Below, in pieces: positions 8,702 to 17,868 of a DNA stretch of 64,000 nucleotides. Under the pieces are notes generated by a model. The model was not told where the DNA came from. It made no database searches and saw nothing but the letters and a program-made list of their open reading frames with translations. Origin of the DNA: Janthinobacterium sp. BJB426 (GTDB lineage Bacteria; Pseudomonadota; Gammaproteobacteria; Burkholderiales; Burkholderiaceae_D); contig NZ_PDZL01000018.1 of assembly GCF_002735705.1 (NCBI RefSeq), forward strand, positions 1 through 64,000, read 5' to 3'. Positions within the stretch are counted from its first letter, which is position 1. Each line of letters starts with the position of its first letter. Position numbers and translations under genes: made by a program.

Positions 8702-9463
8702 TCAGGCTATCTCGACCGGGAAGTTGCTCTTCATCTTGTCACGCTCGAAGGTGTTAGCGTATGGCCTAACACGCGCGAGGAAGTCCGGGTCTGGTGTTAC
8801 CGAGTCGGTATCGATTAGGTGAGTTGGACCAGGTACGCCCCCACGAGGTGGAACGCGGTACTCGCTTCGAATAAATCCCCAGTCTCCTTGTGGCCGTATC
8901 CATAGGTCTCCGAATGTCCGCACGCGCGCGTCGAACCTGCAGCGTACCCAGTGAGGCCGCGTTTTCCTTCCGGTAGCGCTATGTGGTGGCTCTATCTCAT
9001 ACATAGATAAAAAGATATAGGGTAAAAACCATTCTTGCATCCCGCGGTTCTCCCATAGTTTTTTCCGGTCCGCTTCTTTGATGAAGTTGATGAACAAGAA
9101 TATGCTGACCATTGGAACGATTTCTGCTGTATGCGCCCAATGGTACTCCCAATTTTCGAAAAATGAACTGCGTATCGCGGCGCCTGCTTCCGGGTTTGGG
9201 TCTATCGGTGGAAGAATTTCGTAGCGTTCGCCGGCACTCTGTTTGAGCGGGCACCAGGCGTTGGGGTCAGGATTGTGCCCCCAAGTGCGGGCGGTGGACG
9301 GAATGTTTTCGGAAACGGTGTGCATTGGTTGGCGGCATGCTACGCAAACGACCGTTGGCCTGACACGCAAGCTACCATTACCATCTTTCTTCGTACCGAA
9401 TTCATCAACGTATTCTTCAACAGTAAATCGGCGTCCCGTCAATATCTGTAGCGCGCGTGTCAT
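8702..9463 (-). CDS. Hypothetical protein with N-terminal zinc-binding motif, 253 aa
   Basis: I do not recognise the family as a whole. The ATG at 9463 has a good ribosome binding site (AAGGAAG). The N-terminus has a likely metal site: C40-V-A-C43, H48, H63 and C71 (TWGHNPDPNAWC). This resembles the small zinc module of CoiA-like proteins, although the remainder shows no nuclease motif I can name. The middle (residues ~95-160) is rich in Trp, Phe and Tyr and includes a hydrophobic segment, MVSIFLFINFI, too short to be a confident membrane helix. It is a single gene between the HEPN/OST-HTH gene and the caspase operon. Function unknown. Confidence 0.6.
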   Translation of the reverse strand: MTRALQILTGRRFTVEEYVDEFGTKKDGNGSLRVRPTVVCVACRQPMHTVSENIPSTARTWGHNPDPNAWCPLKQSAGERYEILPPIDPNPEAGAAIRSSFFENWEYHWAHTAEIVPMVSIFLFINFIKEADRKKLWENRGMQEWFLPYIFLSMYEIEPPHSATGRKTRPHWVRCRFDARVRTFGDLWIRPQGDWGFIRSEYRVPPRGGVPGPTHLIDTDSVTPDPDFLARVRPYANTFERDKMKSNFPVEIA

Positions 9464-9636
9464 CTTTACTTCCTTTGGTGTTAAGACGTCTTGGGAGAGC
9501 CGCCAGAGTCAACATCCGGTCGATTAATTGCCGTATAGATATAGTTCCATGCGGAAACTTAACCGTCAAGGACTGTTTTAATGTTGCGTGTGGGCGTTAA
9601 TTCTCTCGTGCAGTCGCACGCATCGCAACTGTTTCG

Positions 9637-9753
9637 ATGAAGCTGCATCGCAGTCCGACGCTGCTGACTCGAGCGGTGGCTGTAGCGGCCTGGGCGCTAG
9701 CGGACCGTGATTTGTCACGGGAGCTGGTGGTCAATCGTGCGGAAAAGGCTTAA
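9637..9753 (+). CDS. Possible 38-aa small ORF
   Basis: The frame starting at ATG 9637 reads MKLHRSPTLLTRAVAVAAWA and ends in an acidic-basic tail (residues 21-38). It resembles a short amphipathic protein or a signal-peptide-like N-terminus. No ribosome binding site is obvious. It is the only protein-like stretch in the 9464-9986 gap, which otherwise shows nothing I can identify. Confidence 0.2.
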   Translation: MKLHRSPTLLTRAVAVAAWALADRDLSRELVVNRAEKA

Positions 9754-9986
9754 GTCATCTACGCGCAAAATGGCTGGCACTAGGCCACGAACTTAATTGA
9801 TTCTTAAACGCTCCGAATTTTGCGGCGTTTTTGCTTCCAGCGCTTAGTAACCCGATGCGGGACGGCGCCTTGTAACTTGCCGCAGTGCAATGCGTTTAGT
9901 TTCACGACCAGTTTATATAAACATGATTGATATACGAAACAACAGGGGAGCAATCGCGAAACCCTGAATTTCACCGGAGAATCACC

Positions 9987-10436
9987 ATGACCACCACAGC
10001 CGCCATCCTCGCCATTACCTGCAACATCGAACCTATCTCTGTCGCTGAATTGCAAGAGTTGCTTAGCACTCCGGAAACCTGCAGCGCCGAGGGCCCGGTA
10101 GAACTGCTTGCTGAACTACTCAAGATGGCAGCAGCTGACACGGATGCTGCAACAATTGAAGAAGCAATGGAGTACGTCGCATCGAAGGGGCTCGCTTGGA
10201 ACGGCGGTTCCGAGGGCGCTATCGGAGTCAATGTCCGTGACTTCGGAGACGGTGAGCCGGAATGCAGCTGGACGAGCACTGGAGACGCAAGTTGGTGCAC
10301 TCTGCGAGAGCTTGTAAACGCAATTCGTGATGGAAACTTGGTACCGGATTGGTACGACCAGGGCTGGATTGCTGTCCAAGTTTCCCCCGGCGAGTGGGTT
10401 GCCCACGATTCGATTGCCGCAGGCTACCTCAACTAA
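9987..10436 (+). CDS. Hypothetical acidic protein, 149 aa
   Basis: I do not recognise it. The ATG at 9987 follows CGGAGAATCACC, a reasonable ribosome binding site; the longer frame from 9927 is less likely. The protein is acidic (many Glu/Asp in residues 20-60) with a Trp-rich C-terminal half (SWTSTGDASWC, DWYDQGWIAV, GEWVAHDS). There is no membrane segment or signal peptide. It stands alone, convergent with the caspase gene at 10626. Acidity and size would suit an antitoxin, inhibitor or phage-type protein, but nothing in the sequence shows this. Confidence 0.6.
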   Translation: MTTTAAILAITCNIEPISVAELQELLSTPETCSAEGPVELLAELLKMAAADTDAATIEEAMEYVASKGLAWNGGSEGAIGVNVRDFGDGEPECSWTSTGDASWCTLRELVNAIRDGNLVPDWYDQGWIAVQVSPGEWVAHDSIAAGYLN

Positions 10437-10625
10437 CCTCCGCGCCATCAAAACCCCTCCCTACGACCGGCTCGTCCCGGCTTTTCGTCGCAATCCCAAT
10501 TTGCTATCAGCTCCCATTCGCCGGCTATTATGCGCCCTCAAGAGTTCCATCAAACACTATCGCGATTCGGACTAGAAAACCTGAAGGATGTTCCTGCCAC
10601 CAAGCCATAGCTGACGTGGTTGCGA

Positions 10626-11714
10626 CTAAAGATTATTGAGGAGGCGCCTAAGGTCTTGGTTAGAGCCGAAATCAGATAATGCTTCGGTAACGAGACTCCG
10701 AATGGAGATGTCGGCCCCACCACCACCTTGGTTCAATAGGCGCAGAGCAGAATGCCAGGCCGCGCGGCCATTACTACCAAGTTTTAAGGTAGCAACGTTA
10801 CCACCTGCCCGAGACCAGATTTCCTGGTCCAAAGGTCCCTGCGGATACAGTGAAGCTAACAAGTCTTCGAGTTCACGTGGATTTGTCGAGATGGCAGGCG
10901 AAGGTTCTGGTAATGGGTTTTCCGCAGACTTCAGCAGACCACCTTTGCGCAGCGAGACAGGAAAATTATCGTGCGTTCGCGTCGTCAATATAGGGTTCTG
11001 CTTAGGGTAAGCAGCCGGAACAGTTTCTGACAAATAGTGAAATAGGTCTAAGACTCGAATTAGCCCATCAGAACGGTCATCCACGGCTCCTTGAAGACCT
11101 TTGAGAAGGACTTCCGTAAAAAGGCTGTTGCGATGATTTTGAAGGATAACAGAGCTTTCCTCAGATGCGCTAGCTGAGATGATGACTCTGCCTTTCCCTT
11201 GCGCCAGAGCGTCCAACCTTGGTCCGCCGAAGGCCCACTTAGTGATGTTTTCGGCGTCACCCTTGAGTCGCGCTGCGGCTCCCGAGTGGCAGGCGTCAAC
11301 CAGTACCAAAAGGCGCTCTGCAGGAATTTGGTTCAGCAGCTCGGAAAGCTCCTCAGCTTCTATGCCCGTCTCGCGTGGCCGAAAAATGTCGAACTCAGGA
11401 GGGCATAAATACGTTCCTGGGTCTGCGCCAGTCGTCCATTGCGCGCCGTGACCGGAGAAGTAGACGACAACTGTGTCACCAACCTGTGAATTTGCCGCCA
11501 GTTGTTTTAGTCCATCTAGGATGGCCGTACGAGTTGCTTCAGCGTTGCGAAGAACTAGCACGTTAGCGACCGGATAGCCGCAGTGCCCAGGACTATTCAG
11601 TAATTTCGCGACATCGTCTGCGTCAGATACAGGGGCGGAACCGAGCGGAGAAAGAAAGTCGTATTTACCAACCCCGATAACGAGGGCTCTACCATTTTGA
11701 AATGTTTTGTTCAT
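10626..11714 (-). CDS. Caspase-like protease (peptidase C14) with C-terminal EAD1-like domain, 362 aa
   Basis: Predicted effector protease of the GTPase conflict operon. Residues 1-250 form a caspase-like p20/p10 fold: the ALVIGVGKY first strand, catalytic H89 in YFSGHGAQ, and catalytic C142 in LVDACHSG. Residues ~280-362 match effector-associated domain 1 (LYPQGPLDQEIWSRAGG, then AAWHSALRLL). The same motif ends the neighbouring 823-aa protein (LYPHGPTDQEFWSRSGG), so the two probably bind through like-with-like EAD contacts. It is the last gene of a five-gene minus-strand operon, 4 nt after the preceding stop. By analogy with other bacterial caspase-like effectors, activation would cleave cell proteins and stop growth (inference). 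Confidence 0.88.
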   Translation of the reverse strand: MNKTFQNGRALVIGVGKYDFLSPLGSAPVSDADDVAKLLNSPGHCGYPVANVLVLRNAEATRTAILDGLKQLAANSQVGDTVVVYFSGHGAQWTTGADPGTYLCPPEFDIFRPRETGIEAEELSELLNQIPAERLLVLVDACHSGAAARLKGDAENITKWAFGGPRLDALAQGKGRVIISASASEESSVILQNHRNSLFTEVLLKGLQGAVDDRSDGLIRVLDLFHYLSETVPAAYPKQNPILTTRTHDNFPVSLRKGGLLKSAENPLPEPSPAISTNPRELEDLLASLYPQGPLDQEIWSRAGGNVATLKLGSNGRAAWHSALRLLNQGGGGADISIRSLVTEALSDFGSNQDLRRLLNNL

Positions 11715-11718
11715 GATT

Positions 11719-14190
11719 TTATTCTAGCACGCGACTATCTCGTAGCATCTTCAGAACAAGGTTTCCGGTGAAGTCCCGCAGGGCGATGCGCAGGAGGTCA
11801 GATGCTGACGGACCGAGACCTGCACGCACTTGCTTAATGCAGCGATGCCACTGTGCGAGTCCATTACCTTCTGCGATTAGCTGATTATCTTTGCCTCCGC
11901 TGCGACTCCAAAATTCTTGGTCGGTGGGGCCATGTGGGTAAAGCTCTGACAAAGACTCTTCAAACATTTTCCAGGCATCGTCTGTGGAAATTTGACCCGG
12001 CCTGCCGGTTCGAAAACTCACCGCCCAACTATCCCAGACACCCATGACACCCACGCACTCTTTAGCGATTACTAAGAAGTCGTCGCGGAAGGAGCTATGG
12101 CTAGCCGCCCGCGATGCCGCCGACGTCCATTTCCGGGACTGAATCAGCTTTCCTATGGCAGCAGCAGGAGCTGGTGGAAATCGATAAGCGGGTGTATGCG
12201 CTAGTGAATCTAGAAGATTGGCGCATTCGTCGTCATTTACTGGGTAAAGCGTATCGATGATTTTAATGAAATTCAAATGCGCATTTTTCGCAAGAGACGC
12301 CATGAAAGGCCCTGCCTTAAGAGCGGACCTGACTTCGCTGCGTAGTGGCTCCTCGATGGCCGCTGCGCTGACTTGGCTGTCCAATACGGCTGCAAGCCAA
12401 GCCTTGGCGGTTTGCCCGACGACTTTTGCAACCAGCGAGTCGGGTATGAGCGTCCAGGCATGCTCTCTGTTTGGAACAAGCAGTAGGTCCGCGAGTTCAG
12501 CTCTAGCTAGTGGCCCCCAGATTCGTTCCGACCGTTCGCCACGCTGGATAATGGTTTGAAGCCCTTGAATTCTGTTTTCTATCTCGTTCCCTACTTTCGA
12601 GCCACTCACAATTACTTTGTCCAAGATGTCAAACCACACTGACGAACTCCAAATGAAGTTACGCAGAAGTCTTGGTTCATTTTTGACGACATCCGCTGCG
12701 AGAACCGTAACCTCTTCAATATCCTCGCGGACTGCAATTTCTATGAGCTCACTGGGCGCAGCCCTTGAAAGGGCGGACTCTACAGCGGTATGCCGAGCTG
12801 TCTTGGGTGGGCAATATTTCAATACATCGAGCAGAGCCCGAGAAGCGCCGTAGCGGGTGGCTAACGCAATTCCGCATAGCTGCCACGCTCCGCGCTTCGC
12901 GCTCTCTTCAGCGACCGCGTCGATTGTGGCGGTGGATAGTCCTAAGAAAACAGTATTCGTCAATCCATCGAGATGACCTTTGGCATCAAAGAGATTTAGT
13001 ACTGGTAAAAGGCTCTCTGGATGCTTGTCGATAGTCTCCCATGCCAGACAGCCGATGCCTAAGCTATCGGGTTTAATCGTGTCGGTATAGCCGGCAAGTA
13101 CGTCGGTATTCCACCAAACTTGTTGCGCTGCTCCGCGGACTGTCTGGTCAAAAAGCTGGCAATCATCCTCAGTCACACTCACTTCGTCAACGCGTTTGCG
13201 AATCCAATCTTTCACGGTATTGCTCAGTCTATTTGCGTCAAAGCGCTCTAACTGTAAGTTACGCATTGAGAGGATGTCGGTCGGCTGCCATTTGAAAGAC
13301 GTCTTAATGAGCCTGTCTAAAGCAGACTGGCGCACTTCGCTCGCTTGTTGGGAATCGCCTGACTTGGCTGCTAATAAGCGGACCAGGCCTATCGCATCAC
13401 TGACTCCAGTCGGATTTTCCCAGAGGCGAAAGGTTTGCTCCAGCAAGATAAGGGAGGATGCAGACCGCAAATCGAAGGCAGCCGCTTCACCGAAGTCCAA
13501 CAATGGTCGGCCTTCGGACATATTTAAAAGCGCAGCAACTCCGGTGCTTAGAGGGTTGTCTGAAGCTGAAAGCAACTGCTTTTGGGGATATCGTGAGGCC
13601 AACTCGGTTGGAATGGCGACTGCGACACAGGCTACCGAGTCTTCCATGGTGAAGCTCAAACTGAAAAGGATTTCGCGTCGCAGCGGACGAGGAACAACCT
13701 GTAGCAAGCTGAGCATGATGTCGTCGAACCCCGACTGCCCGACATGGATGGCTGGCCGTGGCCTACTGGAGATTAGAGCAGCTGCCAATTCTAGCAACAG
13801 CGGTTTCTTTATGTTCACTGGCGGCTCGGAAGCTTCGGCAGTTGCCTCAAAGGGCGTACGCTCGACAGAATCCTGCGATTCACGCAGATTGTTAGCCAAC
13901 GCGGCAAAGTCAGGCACAAGCGGCAGCTCGCTTAAAGGGATAAATGCAGCGACCGAATCGACCATCCCGGCTCTTGTCGTGTCGCGGCTGCTCCTGGTAT
14001 GAATAAGGACGAAGTAACCCTCATTGATGGCTGTGCGAAAGTAAGGCTGCCATTGCAAATCTCTCGGAACAGTGCCAGGGAGGTCTGTGAGCCAAGCTGC
14101 TTGTCGAAAGACGGTTTGCAGACTAGGTTCCGTTGAGGACAGGAGTGAGTGTCCGCCTTTGGGGCCATACCACGCTTTATGAATACGCAT
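11719..14190 (-). CDS. GTPase-associated protein 1 (GAP1-N1/M-like) with C-terminal EAD1-like domain, 823 aa
   Basis: Scaffold-like protein of the predicted GTPase-centred conflict system (GAP1 family defined by comparative genomics of NTP-dependent conflict systems). The N-terminus (WYGPKGGHSLLSSTEPSL, residues 7-24) fits the GAP1-N1 pattern of a short G-x-x-x-G-H-x-L-L signature. A long helical middle part follows with no catalytic motif. The last ~80 residues (from MFEESLSELYPHGP) are an EAD1-like domain nearly matching the one on the downstream caspase. The start overlaps the preceding GTPase stop as TAATG. Likely role: couple GTPase state to the caspase by EAD-EAD binding (inference). 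The EAD assignment is firm by direct comparison; N1 rather than N2 subtype is less certain. Confidence 0.78.
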   Translation of the reverse strand: MRIHKAWYGPKGGHSLLSSTEPSLQTVFRQAAWLTDLPGTVPRDLQWQPYFRTAINEGYFVLIHTRSSRDTTRAGMVDSVAAFIPLSELPLVPDFAALANNLRESQDSVERTPFEATAEASEPPVNIKKPLLLELAAALISSRPRPAIHVGQSGFDDIMLSLLQVVPRPLRREILFSLSFTMEDSVACVAVAIPTELASRYPQKQLLSASDNPLSTGVAALLNMSEGRPLLDFGEAAAFDLRSASSLILLEQTFRLWENPTGVSDAIGLVRLLAAKSGDSQQASEVRQSALDRLIKTSFKWQPTDILSMRNLQLERFDANRLSNTVKDWIRKRVDEVSVTEDDCQLFDQTVRGAAQQVWWNTDVLAGYTDTIKPDSLGIGCLAWETIDKHPESLLPVLNLFDAKGHLDGLTNTVFLGLSTATIDAVAEESAKRGAWQLCGIALATRYGASRALLDVLKYCPPKTARHTAVESALSRAAPSELIEIAVREDIEEVTVLAADVVKNEPRLLRNFIWSSSVWFDILDKVIVSGSKVGNEIENRIQGLQTIIQRGERSERIWGPLARAELADLLLVPNREHAWTLIPDSLVAKVVGQTAKAWLAAVLDSQVSAAAIEEPLRSEVRSALKAGPFMASLAKNAHLNFIKIIDTLYPVNDDECANLLDSLAHTPAYRFPPAPAAAIGKLIQSRKWTSAASRAASHSSFRDDFLVIAKECVGVMGVWDSWAVSFRTGRPGQISTDDAWKMFEESLSELYPHGPTDQEFWSRSGGKDNQLIAEGNGLAQWHRCIKQVRAGLGPSASDLLRIALRDFTGNLVLKMLRDSRVLE

Positions 14191-15032
14191 TAGTCGTGCA
14201 CAGTTTTTGCAAGTTCGGCAATAGGCATAGTGAGGTCTGTCGTTTGTGTTCCATCATCACAAATCGCCCACCCCATATGTTCTGCGCCTTTGAAGATGAA
14301 GTCTTTGTTTGGAGATTCCTTCGTAAGGGAGACTCCCGTTGCGGAGAGACCGAAGATTAGAATGTCGCTTTCGTCCCAATTATTTCCCAAAAAACTTGCA
14401 AAGAGCGGTAGTTTTTCGCGTAGCACTTCTGCAGGCTTTGTTCCTTCTGGGAGTTTTAGCTCATCCCAGCACGTCAGAAGCACCGCAAGTGCTGGTTTCA
14501 CTTTGCCTGTCCGTGAACGGCGTGTGTAAAGCAGCATTTGCAGCAGTTCGACAAGACGTGCTTGCGAAGAGCATTCAATCGAAAATCCTTCTGGACGAGA
14601 AGATTTCAGGTCTCCGAGCGGTCTCGAGAATATGTCATCTACCAACGGCGCACTCTTGGGTCGAACCAGCAATACCCATCCATCTGCAGCCTCGACGCGC
14701 TGATGCCATGAGGCTGGAACAAGCCTTTCGTCCAAGAGTGAGCTTACCTGCTCGCCTGCATAATCTGGCCAGCTCAAATCAATCGCCACATGGGCCTCGG
14801 TTACTACAGGCAGAATGGTTTCAGTGTAGCTTCCTGCCGCTGTGTGCGCTCCCGGAACTCCTCCGCTGAGTGACTGAACAACGTCATCAAACGCTGCCAA
14901 ATCAAGCGCTGCACCGCGCATCCGTAACATCCCTGTTTCGGCGTTCAAACGACCTATAAGTTGTGCACCGTAGTGGCTCTTGCCAACATTGGATTCGCCA
15001 AAAACAGCAATGTTAAGAGGGTTATCAGGCAT
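14190..15032 (-). CDS. Predicted GTPase (Double-GTPase 1 type) of the GAP1/GASH system, 280 aa
   Basis: P-loop GTPase-like protein. Walker A is G12-E-S-N-V-G-K-S19, after the hydrophobic strand LNIAVF. The G3-like motif is in DLSWPDYAGEQ (residues ~84-94), where D and the AGE turn would contact the gamma phosphate. A classical NKxD is not evident; LLTCWDELKL (~residues 185-194) occupies that place with W-D-E-L, typical of divergent families of this system. The start overlaps the upstream GTPase gene by 8 nt and the stop overlaps the GAP1 start, so the operon is translationally coupled. It probably acts as a heteromeric pair with the next GTPase. Confidence 0.78.
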   Translation of the reverse strand: MPDNPLNIAVFGESNVGKSHYGAQLIGRLNAETGMLRMRGAALDLAAFDDVVQSLSGGVPGAHTAAGSYTETILPVVTEAHVAIDLSWPDYAGEQVSSLLDERLVPASWHQRVEAADGWVLLVRPKSAPLVDDIFSRPLGDLKSSRPEGFSIECSSQARLVELLQMLLYTRRSRTGKVKPALAVLLTCWDELKLPEGTKPAEVLREKLPLFASFLGNNWDESDILIFGLSATGVSLTKESPNKDFIFKGAEHMGWAICDDGTQTTDLTMPIAELAKTVHD

Positions 15033-15993
15033 ACACTCCTCCCAGTTGACGTAACATGTCCCGTTCGGGCTGTGCGCCGGACGCGCTTCGGAACGGCGCC
15101 TCCGGGACTGTCAGCACCCATTCGAAAAGTTCAACCAATCCCTGCCCGTTGTTGTAGGGGGCCTGTCCAGGGGCGGAATGCATGCTTACCCTGAACGTCT
15201 GATACCTACCGAGGACCAAGTCCGCCGCTTGAGTCACTGCCTGCTGCATTTCTGGTTCGACGTCGACGTCTGCCTTTGTCCATACTAAAGCGACAGGTCG
15301 GCCGCGACGCTCAGCAGCTACACGCCGAAGTAGCGAAACCAAGTTAGACCTTGCCACGCCTAATTTGGGCCCGGCAAGCGCCTGGGAATCCGCCACAACA
15401 ATAAGGATATCTGACGCGTTGGAAAGCCAAAGTGCGCCAGTTGCATCATCCGCATCGCGTCGCACTGCCCAACGGCTGAACCATTCGCCAGGCGTGTCAG
15501 CAAAGAGGATATCGCGTCGGACGCCATGAATGTTCAAGTCCAGATGTAGGAGACCTGGATGCCGGCCCGCTCCACTCGATGTATGCGGTGGAAATGCAGG
15601 GCCGTGCGCTGAGTTCCAACGAAGGCTCCCTGCAATATTCTCCCAACCCTCCAAGGTTAGTGAGCCGGCGAACGAGATGCCATCAGGGCAGATGCCACGC
15701 CCGACTAGCAGATACCAAGCTCCTAGCAGGGAAGTTTTACCGCTATCAGAGGCACCAAATATACCTACAAGCCGCGTTCTGGCTCTACCTGCCAAGAACG
15801 CGGTGTCCATAGAGCCTAAAGCATTGCCGGTCCACGGCAACCTTGCTCCATCCTCTACCGCACCGGATGCTTCGCGCACTTCTGCGTCACCTTTCTTCTG
15901 CCAGTGCTTGCAAAGGTGAGGCGCGGATTCGCCTTCGAGGCATCCAACCTCGTCTGGAGCGATACAGGCTAATTGAGTACAGAGCCCGTTCAC
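15025..15993 (-). CDS. Predicted GTPase (Double-GTPase 2 type) with N-terminal zinc-like cysteines, 322 aa
   Basis: The N-terminus has four cysteines at residues 5, 10, 18 and 28 plus a nearby His, a likely zinc knot. The GTPase core follows: Walker A G80-A-S-D-S-G-K-T87, G3 motif DTPGEW (~residue 165), and a G4-like VWTKADVD (~residue 243) that retains the KxD. It starts with GTG at 15993, overlapping the GASH gene stop as GTGA. Together with the 280-aa protein it makes the two-GTPase core predicted for GASH/GAP1 conflict systems. How the GTPases sense infection is not visible. Confidence 0.8.
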   Translation of the reverse strand: MNGLCTQLACIAPDEVGCLEGESAPHLCKHWQKKGDAEVREASGAVEDGARLPWTGNALGSMDTAFLAGRARTRLVGIFGASDSGKTSLLGAWYLLVGRGICPDGISFAGSLTLEGWENIAGSLRWNSAHGPAFPPHTSSGAGRHPGLLHLDLNIHGVRRDILFADTPGEWFSRWAVRRDADDATGALWLSNASDILIVVADSQALAGPKLGVARSNLVSLLRRVAAERRGRPVALVWTKADVDVEPEMQQAVTQAADLVLGRYQTFRVSMHSAPGQAPYNNGQGLVELFEWVLTVPEAPFRSASGAQPERDMLRQLGGVYA

Positions 15994-17276
15994 GCTTCCT
16001 CCGTGGTTTCAGAAATCTCGTCTGGTCTATCCAAAGCGTCCAATACTTTGACTTCCCGTAAGAGCCAGATTGACCACTCAGCGAGTGTCATGCTCATTTC
16101 CGGTGCGACGCTCATCTGGCATAGCTCTGCGCTTCCAGATAGAGATGAGTTCGCTAGCGCCTGAATGAACAGACTTCTAGTGCCCGAATCCATGCGCTGT
16201 TCTTGGAGCCATTCATTAGCGAGAATTTCCGGAGACTTCATCAGAGCCTCTAGCAAGTCCTTGGTATTGATATGCTCTTCGTTTTTGCTACCAGCGACTG
16301 CGAGCACTGCTTCGGTTACTAGGGATTCGACTGCCGGCGGATATACTTCCGGCAGGAGGTCCGCAACGTCAAATGCCGTGTGAAGTGCCACAAGCGGCAA
16401 CTGCAATTGGCGATACGGGGTAGCTGCGGTCTCAGAGTACAGGGCTTGCCGCCACCATAGCAGCTTGTTTGAAATGTTCAGTTGATTGCTGCGCGTCTGT
16501 TCCGAGCGGACGAACTCGTTTAGTTTCGCTACGACTGAGTCACCGAATGTCTTAAATGCTTGAGCACTTGCTTTCAGGGCAGCGTTGGCTGCCTTGTCAT
16601 GGACGTCCGCAAGAATTGGGGCCATACGGTCCGCGAAATCATACGACCAATGCTGCTGCTGATTAGACCAGTGGGGATTAGGGTTTGGAAGAGATGTGCC
16701 GTCTCTCTGGCCTGGCCCCGCTGAAGCGGCCACTTCTTTGTACCAGACGGTGGGTTCCGTTGCTTTTAGAGCAGGGATTGTCGGTGCCTTCAGGGCAGCG
16801 CTGGACGCAGAGGTCGACTGAGTTGGCCACAGGCGCGCTAAACGTTCCGATTTGATTTTATGCGCGCGGTCCAAAATCTTCGACAAAATATTACATTCCT
16901 GTCCCACATTCAAGTGCGGTAATACGTTGGCGCCAATTAAGTCTACAGCAACCGCCAATGTACCTTGCTGCTCCATGGCTCTCAAAACCGCTTCGAGAAT
17001 AATGGCGCGGTAGAGAGTCAGCGGTTCGTCTTCGAACGCAGCACGAAAAGTAGGCCAGTGTTTCTGCAGTAGCTCACCGATATCAAGAAGAGACCGATGT
17101 GGGGCCGCAACGGGGTCCCATGCGGCAAGGAGTGATGCAACGGCGGCTTTAGGATTGCGCGCATACTGTTGAGCCAGTTCATGGGCAGCGCCAACCAATT
17201 TTTCAAGGCGAGAGTCTTCTGCTCCGATATTCAATAATCGTAGGGTTAGAAAGTCCTGCAGTATGCTTGTTTGCAT
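15990..17276 (-). CDS. GTPase-associated system helical (GASH-like) protein, 428 aa
   Basis: First gene of the five-gene minus-strand operon. The protein is almost entirely helical and has no catalytic motif. A NKLLWWRQALYS stretch (~residues 283-294) and the operon position match the helical GASH component of GTPase-associated systems. A Pro/Ala/Ser-rich linker around residues 150-210 splits it into two helical halves. The start is ambiguous: ATG 17309 has no ribosome binding site, whereas ATG 17276 follows CGGAGCAAAAA, so the latter was chosen. The family call rests on context plus these short matches. Probable role: partner or regulator of the two GTPases (inference). Confidence 0.65.
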   Translation of the reverse strand: MQTSILQDFLTLRLLNIGAEDSRLEKLVGAAHELAQQYARNPKAAVASLLAAWDPVAAPHRSLLDIGELLQKHWPTFRAAFEDEPLTLYRAIILEAVLRAMEQQGTLAVAVDLIGANVLPHLNVGQECNILSKILDRAHKIKSERLARLWPTQSTSASSAALKAPTIPALKATEPTVWYKEVAASAGPGQRDGTSLPNPNPHWSNQQQHWSYDFADRMAPILADVHDKAANAALKASAQAFKTFGDSVVAKLNEFVRSEQTRSNQLNISNKLLWWRQALYSETAATPYRQLQLPLVALHTAFDVADLLPEVYPPAVESLVTEAVLAVAGSKNEEHINTKDLLEALMKSPEILANEWLQEQRMDSGTRSLFIQALANSSLSGSAELCQMSVAPEMSMTLAEWSIWLLREVKVLDALDRPDEISETTEEA

Positions 17277-17868
17277 TTTTTGCTCCGAGCTAATAGCTGG
17301 CAATGTCATTAGTTTAGTATCATACAGGCAACTTCCATTTCTGTACGAGTTTTAGCACCGTTTCCCCTTATTGCCGAAGGGCGTAAATATGCTTTGCATA
17401 GCGTCTGTTGGGGCAACCGCACTGCCGGCATGGGCAATCATCGGTGTTTACCCATGTTTATGCAGACGAGTTCGGAAATGTCTAGATGATGTCGAGCCTT
17501 GCCGTGAAAATTAGTTGGTTTTGATTGTTTTAAATGTAATATTTTAAGATGGCCATCGATGACAGATTTTTCCTCTTCTGCAACGTATAATTGTCGACAC
17601 CCAGTGAGTGACCTGGTTACTTACGCTACTCACTCCTTTACCGCATTCACCTTCACGTCCTCGGCGTGCCAAACGACAGAGCAGTTAGGCAAACGAATTG
17701 TTCTCATGTATGGAGACTAGCTGGCCCGGCTGATGATTTTTTATGGTGTCGGTTTCATTATCGAGGAAATCCTGTACATCAAGAAGGTTGATGATGAATT
17801 TTCTGAGTAGACCTGTCTAGGATTTTACCGGTAGGAAACCGCAAAAAAATTTTAAGGACGCACAATTT
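17277..17868. other. Intergenic region between two divergent defence operons
   Basis: About 590 bases separate the GASH operon (left, minus) from the RqlHI-like operon (right, plus). Both promoters should be here. I see AT-rich tracts at 17505-17545 but no convincing promoter pair, no strong palindrome and no protein-like frame. Confidence 0.5.
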
